Assembly: GCF_000227135.1 (NCBI RefSeq)
Contig: NC_018254.1
Span: forward strand, 934,276-984,901
Source of the DNA: Leishmania donovani
Taxonomy: Eukaryota; Euglenozoa; Kinetoplastea; Trypanosomatida; Trypanosomatidae
Reading direction: 5' to 3'
DNA: 50,626 bases
Shown here: positions 18,616-26,923 of the stretch, in pieces
Position numbering within the stretch: position 1 is the first letter of the stretch
Layout: each line of letters starts with the position of its first letter
Notes under the pieces: generated by a model
Database searches by the model: none
Told to the model about the DNA's origin: nothing
Seen by the model: the letters and a program-made list of their open reading frames with translations, nothing else
Made by a program: the position numbers and the translations under genes

Positions 18616-19341
18616 ATGGTGTGGAATGTGCGTGGCAAGGTGGGCGTCATCACCGGTGCTTCCTGCGCCCTCGGCCGCGAAATCATGGAGAGGCTGGCCA
18701 GCCAGCATCAGATGAAGCTGGCGTGTGTCTCTCGCAAGCCGCTTGCCACACCGCTGCCTGCTGGCTGCGCGGCTTTTGTGGCCGACGTGAGTCGCGGCGA
18801 CGACTGCGACGCCCTCATGAAATCGGTTCAGCGTGAGCTTGGCGCGGTGTCGCTTCTCATCAACTGCGCCGGCGTTACACTCAGCAAGGTCCACGTGATG
18901 TGCACCGACGACGACTACGCGGCTGTCATGAATACAAACCTGAAGGGTGCGCTGCAGGTGACGCGTGCGGCGCTGCGGCATGGCGGATTGCTCAAACTGC
19001 AGGATGGGGCCGTGCTGCACATAGGCTCTGTGGCGGGTGTGGTGGGCAACGAGGGGCAGGTGCTGTACAGCGCGTCCAAGGCTGCCCTCAGCGGGGCGGT
19101 CAAGTCGTGGGCGCTTGAGTATGGCCCGCGCAACATCCGCTTCAACGTGGTCGCACCGGGCCTCATCGATGGGGAAGGCATGGCCACGACACTGACCGAG
19201 GGGCAGAAGCAACGTTGGCGTGATGACTGTCCGCTCAAGCGGCTTGCCACCGCTTCGGAGGTGGCAGACATGGCCGTGGCCGTGGCGCTGTGCCGCTACA
19301 TGAATGGGCAGACAATCGCCGTCGATGGCGGCTTATCGTGA
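18616..19341 (+). CDS. Short-chain dehydrogenase/reductase, 3-oxoacyl-ACP reductase (FabG/CBR4)-like
   Basis: This 241-residue classical SDR uses NAD(P)H to reduce carbonyl groups. Its nucleotide-binding motif is TGASCALG (13-20), where the middle Gly of TGxxxGxG is Ala18. The NCAG structural motif is at 83-86. The catalytic set is complete: Asn108, Ser138, Tyr151 and Lys155 (YSASK). The PG motif in VVAPGLIDGEGM and the C-terminal GQTIAVDGGLS are typical of FabG-type beta-ketoacyl reductases and CBR4. A role in fatty-acid synthesis, perhaps mitochondrial, fits the family, but no clear presequence is visible in the first 12 residues. Other SDR substrates are possible. Length and start match the family. 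Confidence 0.88.
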   Translation: MVWNVRGKVGVITGASCALGREIMERLASQHQMKLACVSRKPLATPLPAGCAAFVADVSRGDDCDALMKSVQRELGAVSLLINCAGVTLSKVHVMCTDDDYAAVMNTNLKGALQVTRAALRHGGLLKLQDGAVLHIGSVAGVVGNEGQVLYSASKAALSGAVKSWALEYGPRNIRFNVVAPGLIDGEGMATTLTEGQKQRWRDDCPLKRLATASEVADMAVAVALCRYMNGQTIAVDGGLS

Positions 19342-19680
19342 CGTGTGAGAGATGACACGTTCACACGACTGTCTGTGTACGCGCCATTTACAGGTCTCTG
19401 CAGGTGCTTCACCATGTATGGGGTGCGTAAACAGCGATGCATTTACACGGCGCTCTTACGTGTTTCCTCCTCTGCAGTGGATGAGGCCATCACCACAACT
19501 TGTGATGCGGGGTGGGTGGTGCGACAGCAGCTGCAGCGGAGGCGACGGAAGCCGCTGCACCTCAGGCCGCCTCTCTCTCTCGGGGCTACCGGTGATGCCT
19601 ACGGGCTTCCTCAGCCACAAACGCCGCCCTTCTCCAGACATCCCACTCTTTCTCTACACTGCTGCCTTGTAAATCCGCTG

Positions 19681-19721
19681 GCCCTTCCACCCTCTCCCGT
19701 TCTCTTCTCTACACCACGCAG
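19681..19721 (+). promoter_or_regulatory. Polypyrimidine tract and AG: probable trans-splice acceptor
   Basis: A C/T-rich tract (19683-19712) is followed by the AG at 19720-19721, the first AG after it. The next ATG (19725) is only three bases on, but it is out of frame with the downstream gene in this assembly. Confidence 0.6.
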
Positions 19722-19724
19722 ACC

Positions 19725-19847
19725 ATGCAAGTGCCGAGGCACACACACACACACACACACACACGCACGCACAAGCACGAGCGTAAGAATCGCAGGACGC
19801 ACCACCCGCCGCACCTGTTTCTCGTCCGCCCCATACACGCCAAGTGA
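19725..19847 (+). other. Upstream ORF spanning a CA repeat, 40 codons
   Basis: It starts at the first ATG after the likely splice acceptor, runs through the CA repeat (His-Thr repeats) and stops at TGA 19845-19847, 28 bases before the ATG at 19876. One extra CA unit would join it in frame to the downstream gene, adding about 50 residues. It could be a regulatory upstream ORF or an artefact of repeat-length error. Confidence 0.4.
19740..19764. repeat. CA microsatellite inside the leader/upstream ORF
   Basis: This is a pure CA run of 25 bases. Its length sets the frame relation between the ATG at 19725 and the main ORF. Confidence 0.95.
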
Positions 19848-19875
19848 CTTGTCCAAAGGAGAGTTTGTCGCTCTC

Positions 19876-21219
19876 ATGCAAGCTCTGCCTCAAGTGCTCG
19901 ATGACCGACGGCAGCGGCTGCAGGTGCACGAGAACACTATCGTGCAAGATGCCACGCAGAAGATGAACGTCACGGTACAGCAGCTCTACGCCTGCTCGGC
20001 TGATATTCGGCAATGCAGTGACGTTATTGAGGGATCCGTGCTGGTGCTGGGCGTACACACTGCGCACACGCTCCTAACCCAGCTCAGCCGCTCACTCAAG
20101 TCCATTGAAGCCGTGATGGACGCCTGGCGCACCACGGCGACCGTGTATCAGGAGCACTTCACACAGTGCCGCCAATTCATGGCGTCCATGGACCAGGCTT
20201 ACGCGGGCATGAAGGAGAGACGCAAAACTGCGGAGACGGAGCTGCGGGCGCTGCGCGCGGAACGGGACCGAAAGGAGCAGGCCTACGACGCGGCGGTGCT
20301 GTATGTGCAACGAGTCTTGGCTGAGCACACGCAGTGGCAGGAGGCACACAGCTACAACACGCAGCGCTGGCCCATGACGGACGCCTGCGAGGAGGCTCTC
20401 GCGGTGCTGCACGCGGTGCGAGCGGGATCGTCTGCCGGCAACTCAGACCGCCGCAGCCGAAAGGATGGCGATATCGGACGCGAAGAGGTGCCGCTGTCTC
20501 TCAAGGACGACACCAGCGGCAGTGTGGGTGAGGTGTCCCGCTCGTGCTGCGCTAGTTTTGTGTCGCCGTCGCCGCTACCCGCGTTATGCGAGTGGGCGCC
20601 AGTTGTCTCGTCATCCACGGCCAACTCGAGCGAGGCGAGCGGGGATGTGGCGCGGCGTTGGTGCACCGCGATGGCTGGCCGACTCGGTGCCACTCAACCG
20701 TCTTTGCACTTTGCGTATGTGCCTCCTGCGGAGGAGGTGCAGCTGCTGCGCGAGGTGCTGGCGATGGGCACTGGGAGCTCTTCCCTCATGAAGGACATTC
20801 AATCCGCACAAGCACGCCTCGACGAACGCCGCACGCAGGTGCGCAGAGTGTGCGCTCGCAGTCTCGATTCCTTGCACGCGATGCGGCAGGAGATGAGGAT
20901 ACTGAGGACGCACCTGCAGCACTTGCTCGACAGCCAGACCCCGTTCATGTCTATGGGCGAGGAACTACTAAGCCGCGTGCGCACGCACATGGAGGTGGAG
21001 GTGGCGAGACGAGTCGCCGCTATCACCGCCTCTACCGCCACGACCTTTACCACCGCGCCGTCTCCCGCCGGTGACTCTCAGAGCGGCATCGGCTCCATGC
21101 CGCGTTTGAGCAGCTACTCGGTGAGTTATGTGGCTATCCCGTCGTCAGGGCTCAGCGAGGTCGCCGAAAGCGGTGGCGACACGGCCTCTGAAGGCTGGAC
21201 ATGGATGGCGGATGCGTGA
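19876..21219 (+). CDS. Coiled-coil protein, function unknown
   Basis: From the ATG at 19876 this is a 447-residue, mostly helical protein. The N-terminal half (about 1-180) has long amphipathic helices with heptad-like spacing, including a charged stretch MKERRKTAETELRALRAERD. The middle (about 180-275) is Ser/Asp/Arg-rich and probably disordered. A second coiled-coil-like segment (about 285-375) precedes a Ser/Thr/Ala-rich tail. No membrane segment or catalytic motif is seen. The general look is of a scaffold or tether (the Atg17/Atg11 class has this shape), but nothing proves a family. The start is uncertain: the frame is open from 19345, and the first ATG after the splice acceptor (19725) is out of frame by one CA unit. 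Confidence 0.65.
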   Translation: MQALPQVLDDRRQRLQVHENTIVQDATQKMNVTVQQLYACSADIRQCSDVIEGSVLVLGVHTAHTLLTQLSRSLKSIEAVMDAWRTTATVYQEHFTQCRQFMASMDQAYAGMKERRKTAETELRALRAERDRKEQAYDAAVLYVQRVLAEHTQWQEAHSYNTQRWPMTDACEEALAVLHAVRAGSSAGNSDRRSRKDGDIGREEVPLSLKDDTSGSVGEVSRSCCASFVSPSPLPALCEWAPVVSSSTANSSEASGDVARRWCTAMAGRLGATQPSLHFAYVPPAEEVQLLREVLAMGTGSSSLMKDIQSAQARLDERRTQVRRVCARSLDSLHAMRQEMRILRTHLQHLLDSQTPFMSMGEELLSRVRTHMEVEVARRVAAITASTATTFTTAPSPAGDSQSGIGSMPRLSSYSVSYVAIPSSGLSEVAESGGDTASEGWTWMADA

Positions 21220-21958
21220 TGACCTACAGAGCTAGACAGCGATGCGCTCTTGTGCCCTCGTTCTCCTCTGTCTCCCCATGTGCGCGTGCCTACGGTGGTG
21301 GCAGGAGCGCACCGGTGGCAAGAATATCGGCCCCCCATGCACACAGGTCGACACACACACGCACACACACACCAACACGTCGGAGTGCGTACTCGTATGT
21401 AAAGAATAAATTCGGTTTTCCTTTTCTATTGTGAAATCTTTGGAGCCTGAGTGTGTGCTGGTGGTCGTGGCTGCCGGGAGGAGTGGGTGGGTGAGGTGGG
21501 GGGGGGCGTGCGCCACCGCCGCCACGGCGGCTTCTCCCCTTTCCCCACTCACTCCCCGCCCGTCGTGCGATCTCATGCCCGCTTTTCTTCCTCTTATGTC
21601 TCTGTCTCGTTCTGCCTTTGCCTCTCCTCACTGGAACGTGTGCCCACCGACGCCTGCGCTCCGATGCCCCCGACTCACTCACCGCCTCACACACCGCCGC
21701 TGCTGGTCTGACCGGTGCCATCATCTGCTCTATGGCGCTCTGTTTTCCGCCTTCTTCTCCCCCTCAAAGCACAGACAGACACAGAGCGAGACCGCAGCCG
21801 ACACTCACACGATTTTGTGACGACTACGAGTGTGCGCCCGCTACGGCGAGCAACATCACTGCCACAGACCTCAAAGAGAAGGAAGGCGCGTGCACACCCA
21901 CCCACCCATACACACATACACATCAAGCGGCCCGCGTCCGTGCCTTCGCTCGTTTGCC
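21220..21958. other. Spacer with CA repeats and a G-run
   Basis: No gene seen. CA repeats lie near 21351-21372 and 21893-21920, a G9 run at 21498-21506, and pyrimidine-rich DNA around 21535-21625. Confidence 0.55.
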
Positions 21959-22858
21959 ATGTCCCTCGACGCCGATTACGAGGTGGAAAGCTACGCGTTC
22001 GTGGCGGGGTGCCGAGTGAAAGTGTACCGCTGCACGCACCGCAGCACCGGTGCCAAGCGCGCCGTGAAGGTGTACCACACCGCAGCGATGGACAGCCGGC
22101 GCGCCGCCATGGCGGTCGAGGAGGGCACGTTGGCCAAGTCGCTCCCAGCGGCGCCGCAGCTCGTGCGCGTCTTCGACGTCTATGTGGAGGTGGAGCGCGT
22201 GTCGATTGTGATGGAGTACATGGAGCACGGCTCCCTCTACCAACGGATCACCACCTGCGGCCCTTTGGCGGAGACTGAGGCTCGTGACGTGGCGCGGCAC
22301 ATTCTCACTGGTCTCGCCCTCCTGCACGCCAACAACGTCATGCACCGAGACATCAAGCCTGAAAACGTGCTCGTGCGTACCACCACAGGCAGCAGCACCG
22401 GTCTTGGTGGCGCGGCTGCCAAGACCGCCTCTGCTGCGACGACTGTGGTGGCCATTGGCGACTTCGGCTTCGCCACGCGCCGAATCCCGCACGACGAGTT
22501 CGTCGGCTCCCCGCAATACAGCGCGCCAGAGTTGGCCCTCGTTGCGCTTCAGCAGCGCTACGGTCACGCCGGTGCCGCGCTGCCCATCACTACGCGTCCG
22601 CTGTACAGCGAAAAGTGCGACATTTGGTCGGCTGGTGTGGTCGTGTTCGTGGCGCTTACCGGCCTCCTGCCCTTCGACGGCGCCACCCCCGAGGACGTCT
22701 TTACGGCGGTGATACGCAACGCCGTTCCCTTCAACAGGGTGCCGCCCGGCCGGATGGGGCCCTCTGCCAGGGCGTTCGTCGACGCCCTGCTGACGCCGAA
22801 CCCGTCAAAGCGGCCATCGGCCAAGGAGGCACTGCGGCACGCGTGGCTGACCGGCTAG
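21959..22858 (+). CDS. Protein kinase, CAMK-like, with degenerate glycine loop
   Basis: This 299-residue protein is a stand-alone Ser/Thr kinase domain. Catalytic elements are present: Lys37 (AVKVY), HRDIKPEN at 129-136, DFG at 168-170 and APE at 189-191, plus the CDIWSAG helix-F block and a final RPSAKEALRHAWL. The Gly-rich loop normally written GxGxxG is replaced by VAGCRVKVYRC (15-25) with one Gly. There is an Ala/Thr/Gly-rich insert between HRDIKPEN and DFG (about 141-162) and a second insert after APE (about 192-213). It lacks regulatory flanks. The start at 21959 follows a CA-rich leader. The next gene is also a CAMK-like kinase, but the two differ too much in inserts and tails to call a recent duplication. 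Active kinase is likely, since VAIK-type Lys, HRD and DFG are intact. Confidence 0.88.
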   Translation: MSLDADYEVESYAFVAGCRVKVYRCTHRSTGAKRAVKVYHTAAMDSRRAAMAVEEGTLAKSLPAAPQLVRVFDVYVEVERVSIVMEYMEHGSLYQRITTCGPLAETEARDVARHILTGLALLHANNVMHRDIKPENVLVRTTTGSSTGLGGAAAKTASAATTVVAIGDFGFATRRIPHDEFVGSPQYSAPELALVALQQRYGHAGAALPITTRPLYSEKCDIWSAGVVVFVALTGLLPFDGATPEDVFTAVIRNAVPFNRVPPGRMGPSARAFVDALLTPNPSKRPSAKEALRHAWLTG

Positions 22859-23546
22859 CACGCGCGATCGGCGGCGTTGCATGGCCCGCCAGCGTTGTTT
22901 CGGGAAGCCACAACACGCGCGCACGCACGCACGCACGTACAACGACCTCGCTTCGTTCTCTTCGCATTGCCTCGCCTCTGGAACGCCGAGAGGGGGCTGG
23001 GAACAGGCCCACCCAATGGCCTGCGCGTACGTGGGCACGGAGCTACATACAGGCCACTACACAGTGTCGACAGAGGGCATCGTGGCGGATCGCATGGCAC
23101 CGCCGACTTCTTCCACCGTTTTCCTAACTCCTCTTTGTGGTGTTCACCACTGCTCGCGTGTGTGGACGTCCTCCCCATCTCATCTCGTCTCTCCATCAGC
23201 GCTGCATCTCTGCCACCCCTCCTCACCCTCGTCCCGCACACCCGCCGAGTCCATCACCTACGCATGCAGTGGAGGCCGTTGTCATCCCCGCATCCATTTC
23301 TCGGTCGGATAAACAGCAACCAAATAGTGAACAGGGAGGGGGGGGGGCAGGCGATGCCAACACACGCATCTACACATGCATGCATGCGCGTGTGTTCATG
23401 TCTCTCACCTCACTCTCACTGAGCGGCTCTTTGCACTTTCCCCCCTTTTTTTCCTTCGCCCACGCACGGGCTGACGGACCTCCACTCACTCACATACACA
23501 CAGGTGCATCGCGAAGGAACCCACGCGTAGTGGCACGGGCCGATCG
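22859..23546. other. Spacer with GCAC repeat and G-run
   Basis: No gene seen. A (GCAC)-type repeat lies at about 22917-22937, a G10 run at 23338-23347 and pyrimidine-rich DNA at 23400-23460, which is probably the acceptor region of the next gene. Confidence 0.55.
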
Positions 23547-25229
23547 ATGGGCCTCACTGCAGAGGCGATCGCCCCATCGGAGGGGCACTTTAGACACCAC
23601 TACTCGCTGGGCGACGAGATCGGCAAGGGCGCGTACGCCGTCGTTTTCCGCTGCAACCACCGAGAGACGAAGGCCGTGTACGCGGTGAAGATCGTGGACA
23701 AGAGAAAGGCGGGACCGAAGGACATCGATGACATCACGCATGAGATTGACGTGATGGGCCGCATCGGCTACCACCCAAACGTGGTGCAGATGATTGAGTA
23801 CTTCTCCACGGAGCGGCGCTTTTACATCATCCTCGATCTCTTGTCGGGCGGCATGCTGTTTGACCGCATCATCGAGCTGAAGCACTACAGCGAGTCCAAC
23901 GCCTCAGTGCTGGTGCGCAACGTGCTCTCCGGACTGGCGCATATTCACTCAAGAGGCGTCATACACCGTGACTTGAAGCCGGAGAACCTGCTGCTGCGCT
24001 ACGCGGCCTCGCCGTCGACGTCGCCAAACTCGAACTTGACGGACGTGTGCCTCGCAGACTTTGGGTTGGCCGGGTACGTGCCGAGCACCACCTGCTGCGG
24101 GTCCCCCTCGTACATCGCGCCAGAGGTGATCAGCGTGGGCTACTACCGAACCCGCAAGGAGCCGTACGACGCCAAGTGCGATATCTGGTCCATCGGCGTC
24201 ATTACATACATCTTGCTCAGCGGCAAGATGCCATTCCACGGCAACAGCTTCAAGGAAACATTTGAGCTCATTGTCAGCAATCGCTGGTCCTTCAACAGCG
24301 ACACGTGGGCGAGCGTCACCCCAACAGCGAAGGACTTTATTCAGGCCTGTCTTACCTACGACCCGGTGGAGCGCCCGACGGCGCTGGAGCTGCTGCAGCA
24401 TCCGTGGCTCGCCAACGAGCAGCCCCACGTGCACCTCGGGCGCAGCCTTGAGTCACTGCGTGATCTCACAAAGAAGAAGGTGAAGGCGGCAGTGCAGGTA
24501 TTCTGCTGGACGCAGAGCCTCCTCGGTCCGCTGGACTGGACGCCGCCGTTCATGCGTTTCCTGCGGCACACCGACAAGTTCTCCACGGTCCTTACACACC
24601 AGTCGCAGACGGACCCGAAGCAGGTGCACACCGTGGACTTTAGCAAGGCGCTGGATCACAAGAAGCCCGGCTGGCGCATCCAGGACTGCTGCACATGTCC
24701 TTCGGAGCAGGTCTGTCGGCACATCCAGAACGTACATGAGTACCTCTTCGTCGGCAAGCGCTCCATGGAGGTGTACCCGTTCATCGACGAGCTGCGGATG
24801 ATGCACGAGGAGGCTGAGGATAGCCTCACGGCGGACCCGCGCGACGCCGAGGCGAGGAAGCGGCTAGACCAGGTCAACTACCTCATTGAGGCTGCCTGCG
24901 TCTTCTCGGACGAGCTGGCAAAGGTGCCGGCGGGGGAGCTCAAACCGAACCTGATGCTGGACGGATCGCGCAACACTCTCTTTCGTGCGCTGGGCGGCTC
25001 TCGCAGTGTGACGAAGACGTGGCATGGGTCGGATAAGGAGGATGTGGCGCACCGAGTGGTGGAGAAGATGCGCGCTCAGAAGTTGGCCTCGCCGGCGACA
25101 GGGAAGACGACCAAGGCAGCTGCCATGCCGCCGTCCTCGACGCCCACCCCCAAGCCGTCCAGCAAACCATCATCAAGTAAGAGGATCACAACAACTCCAA
25201 ACGCGGGCACGCCGAGCAGACGCAGCTGA
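23547..25229 (+). CDS. Protein kinase, CAMK-like, with Cys/His cluster in C-terminal region
   Basis: This 560-residue protein has a complete Ser/Thr kinase domain: Gly loop GKGAYAVV (26-33), Lys48, Glu66, HRDLKPEN (140-147), DFG (171-173), APE (191-193) and a CAMK-type ending YDPVERPTALELLQHPWL. A short Ser/Pro insert precedes DFG. After the kinase domain, residues about 300-475 form a folded-looking region with a DCCTCPSEQVCRHIQNVHEY segment: Cys381, 382, 384 and 390, then His392 and His397, spaced in a way that could bind metal. The final 75 residues are basic and Ser/Thr/Pro-rich, likely disordered. There is no obvious calmodulin-binding or autoinhibitory helix. The substrate and pathway are unknown. 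The ATG lies just before the domain and no better upstream start exists. Confidence 0.9.
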   Translation: MGLTAEAIAPSEGHFRHHYSLGDEIGKGAYAVVFRCNHRETKAVYAVKIVDKRKAGPKDIDDITHEIDVMGRIGYHPNVVQMIEYFSTERRFYIILDLLSGGMLFDRIIELKHYSESNASVLVRNVLSGLAHIHSRGVIHRDLKPENLLLRYAASPSTSPNSNLTDVCLADFGLAGYVPSTTCCGSPSYIAPEVISVGYYRTRKEPYDAKCDIWSIGVITYILLSGKMPFHGNSFKETFELIVSNRWSFNSDTWASVTPTAKDFIQACLTYDPVERPTALELLQHPWLANEQPHVHLGRSLESLRDLTKKKVKAAVQVFCWTQSLLGPLDWTPPFMRFLRHTDKFSTVLTHQSQTDPKQVHTVDFSKALDHKKPGWRIQDCCTCPSEQVCRHIQNVHEYLFVGKRSMEVYPFIDELRMMHEEAEDSLTADPRDAEARKRLDQVNYLIEAACVFSDELAKVPAGELKPNLMLDGSRNTLFRALGGSRSVTKTWHGSDKEDVAHRVVEKMRAQKLASPATGKTTKAAAMPPSSTPTPKPSSKPSSSKRITTTPNAGTPSRRS

Positions 25230-26923
25230 CGGCAGTGAACGGCGGGGGAGGGGGTGTCGTGCGGCCGTCGCCACGGCGATGTGATCTTCGCATCTGAGTG
25301 TGCCTGTACTCGTCTGAGGGGGAGAGGGGTGGGCTATTTCGCTGACGGTGGCGCCCTTGCCCTTTTCTCGTTCTCTCACGCGCGTACAGGCCTACCCACG
25401 CACGTGCGCACTGCCCCTCTTCTTTCTGTTGAGTGTTGCTCTCTTCGCTGCGAACGCGCCTCTGCGTGTCCCGTGCCTGACGCGGGTTTGCCACGCCTTC
25501 CCTTCGCTGTCGCTTCTTTCCTTCAGACAGGGCAGCTGTGCCAGCGCACCGGCACCCTCAAGCGTAGCATAGAAAGGCAAGCCGTGAGAGAGGGGGTATC
25601 GTTCCTTCATCCCTCTCTCGCACACGCACACACAATGTGCGCTACCTGAGGTGTGTGTGTGTGTGCCTCTCTCTGTCGGTGCTCTCTTATCTTCTTGAAC
25701 GTTAGCGTCTCTCTCTCTCTCCATCGCTTCTCTGCTGTCGTTTTCTCTCGCGTGTGCGTGCGCGCAGCACTTTGGTCGTGCCAGGCGGCGACGAACGGGG
25801 CGTGTTGGCGGTTCGTCGTTGGATGCGCTGTCTGATCTCTCTTGCTTTGTTTTGTATCGGCGCGTGCACGCACTTCTCTGCCGCCCCCCCCCCCTCTTCT
25901 CCTCGTCTCTCTGTGTGTGCTGTGCGCGCGTATGTGTGTGCGCATCACGTGTGCAGAGACCCACCCGTATACCAGATTCCTTGTGCTCTCCAGTGCCCCA
26001 CCCTGTAAGAGCGAATTATGAACGATGCGCACGTGCAGGGCGCCATCGCACGGGTTCCGTGTGAAGGCACAAGAGAGAGCGCGCAAGAGGCGGTAGGCGG
26101 GAGGGAGGGGCGAGATGCCCGTGCCTGTGACAGAGTGCGTGTGCTGGTGGGCTCCTCCTCCTCTTCTCATTCGTTTCTGGGGGAGGGGTGCTCTCGGTGT
26201 TGCTGGCGTTGCCCTTGTTGCCCGCGTGCGTGTATATTGTTCATCTCCGTGGCTGAATTTGGCTCGACGTTCGAAACGAACACAACCACAAAGCGGTGAA
26301 GCTGGCCGGAGGTGACCCTGGGTGGGTGCGCTCTCACCCACTCGCTCTCCGCTGGAGAGCGGAGGCTGGCCAGATCAGTGAGAGAGACAGGTGCACGCAG
26401 TGGCTGCTACTGCCGATGCCGCCGAGAGCGCACCGCCCCTCGTCCAGCTTTATTCCCGATTCGCTCCTCCTGCCGCAGCGGGCTTACGGCAACACACCAG
26501 CACGTGTGCACACGTGTATGTGCGTGCGCGTCTGCCATGGACGCGTCGCCACAACTGTTCCGCCCCTCCCCCCCCCCTGTGATGCTGTACATGTGCGTGC
26601 ATGCGCTGATACCGTCGGTGCGCGCCCCCGAACCCTCACTCCACAACTCCTGCTACTCTTCCCTTTTTCTCTGTCCCACACCCGCGCCCGCACTGCCCGC
26701 TCCTCCTCCATGCACGCGTGCGCGTGTGCACATGCGTCTCTCGCATCGTAGTTCGGTGCGGCCTGTTGAATCGGATTGCCCCACCCACTCTCTTGTCTCG
26801 CTCTCTTCGGTGCTCGTATCTCATCCCCTCCGCACGCGGCCCGCGCACACACACGCGCAGACTCGAAAGAGGCAAGCTCGACGAGCACCACCGCCACTCT
26901 TCATAACATAGACCACGAACACG
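25230..26923. other. Long spacer, no recognisable gene
   Basis: This 1.7 kb contains GT repeats (25651-25665), a C11 run (25884-25894), CT-rich tracts (25705-25750), a second C-run near 26567-26577 and a CA-rich leader before the PRP19 gene. Several 100-200 codon open frames exist on both strands, but they are Arg/His/Cys/Ser-rich with no motif and overlap one another, as expected of GC-rich repeat DNA. Confidence 0.55.

Larger units (their letters stand above)
19342..19875. other. Leader region of the coiled-coil gene with a CA repeat and upstream ORF
   Basis: It contains a pyrimidine tract with AG at 19720-19721, an ATG at 19725, a 25-base CA run (19740-19764) and an upstream ORF that ends at 19847. 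The frame of the downstream gene is open throughout, so coding potential of part of this region is not excluded. Confidence 0.5.

Noticed and set aside
26312..26911. 199-codon + strand frame before PRP19
   Set aside because: Ser/Pro/Arg/His-rich, no motif, and it covers the C-runs and the leader of PRP19.
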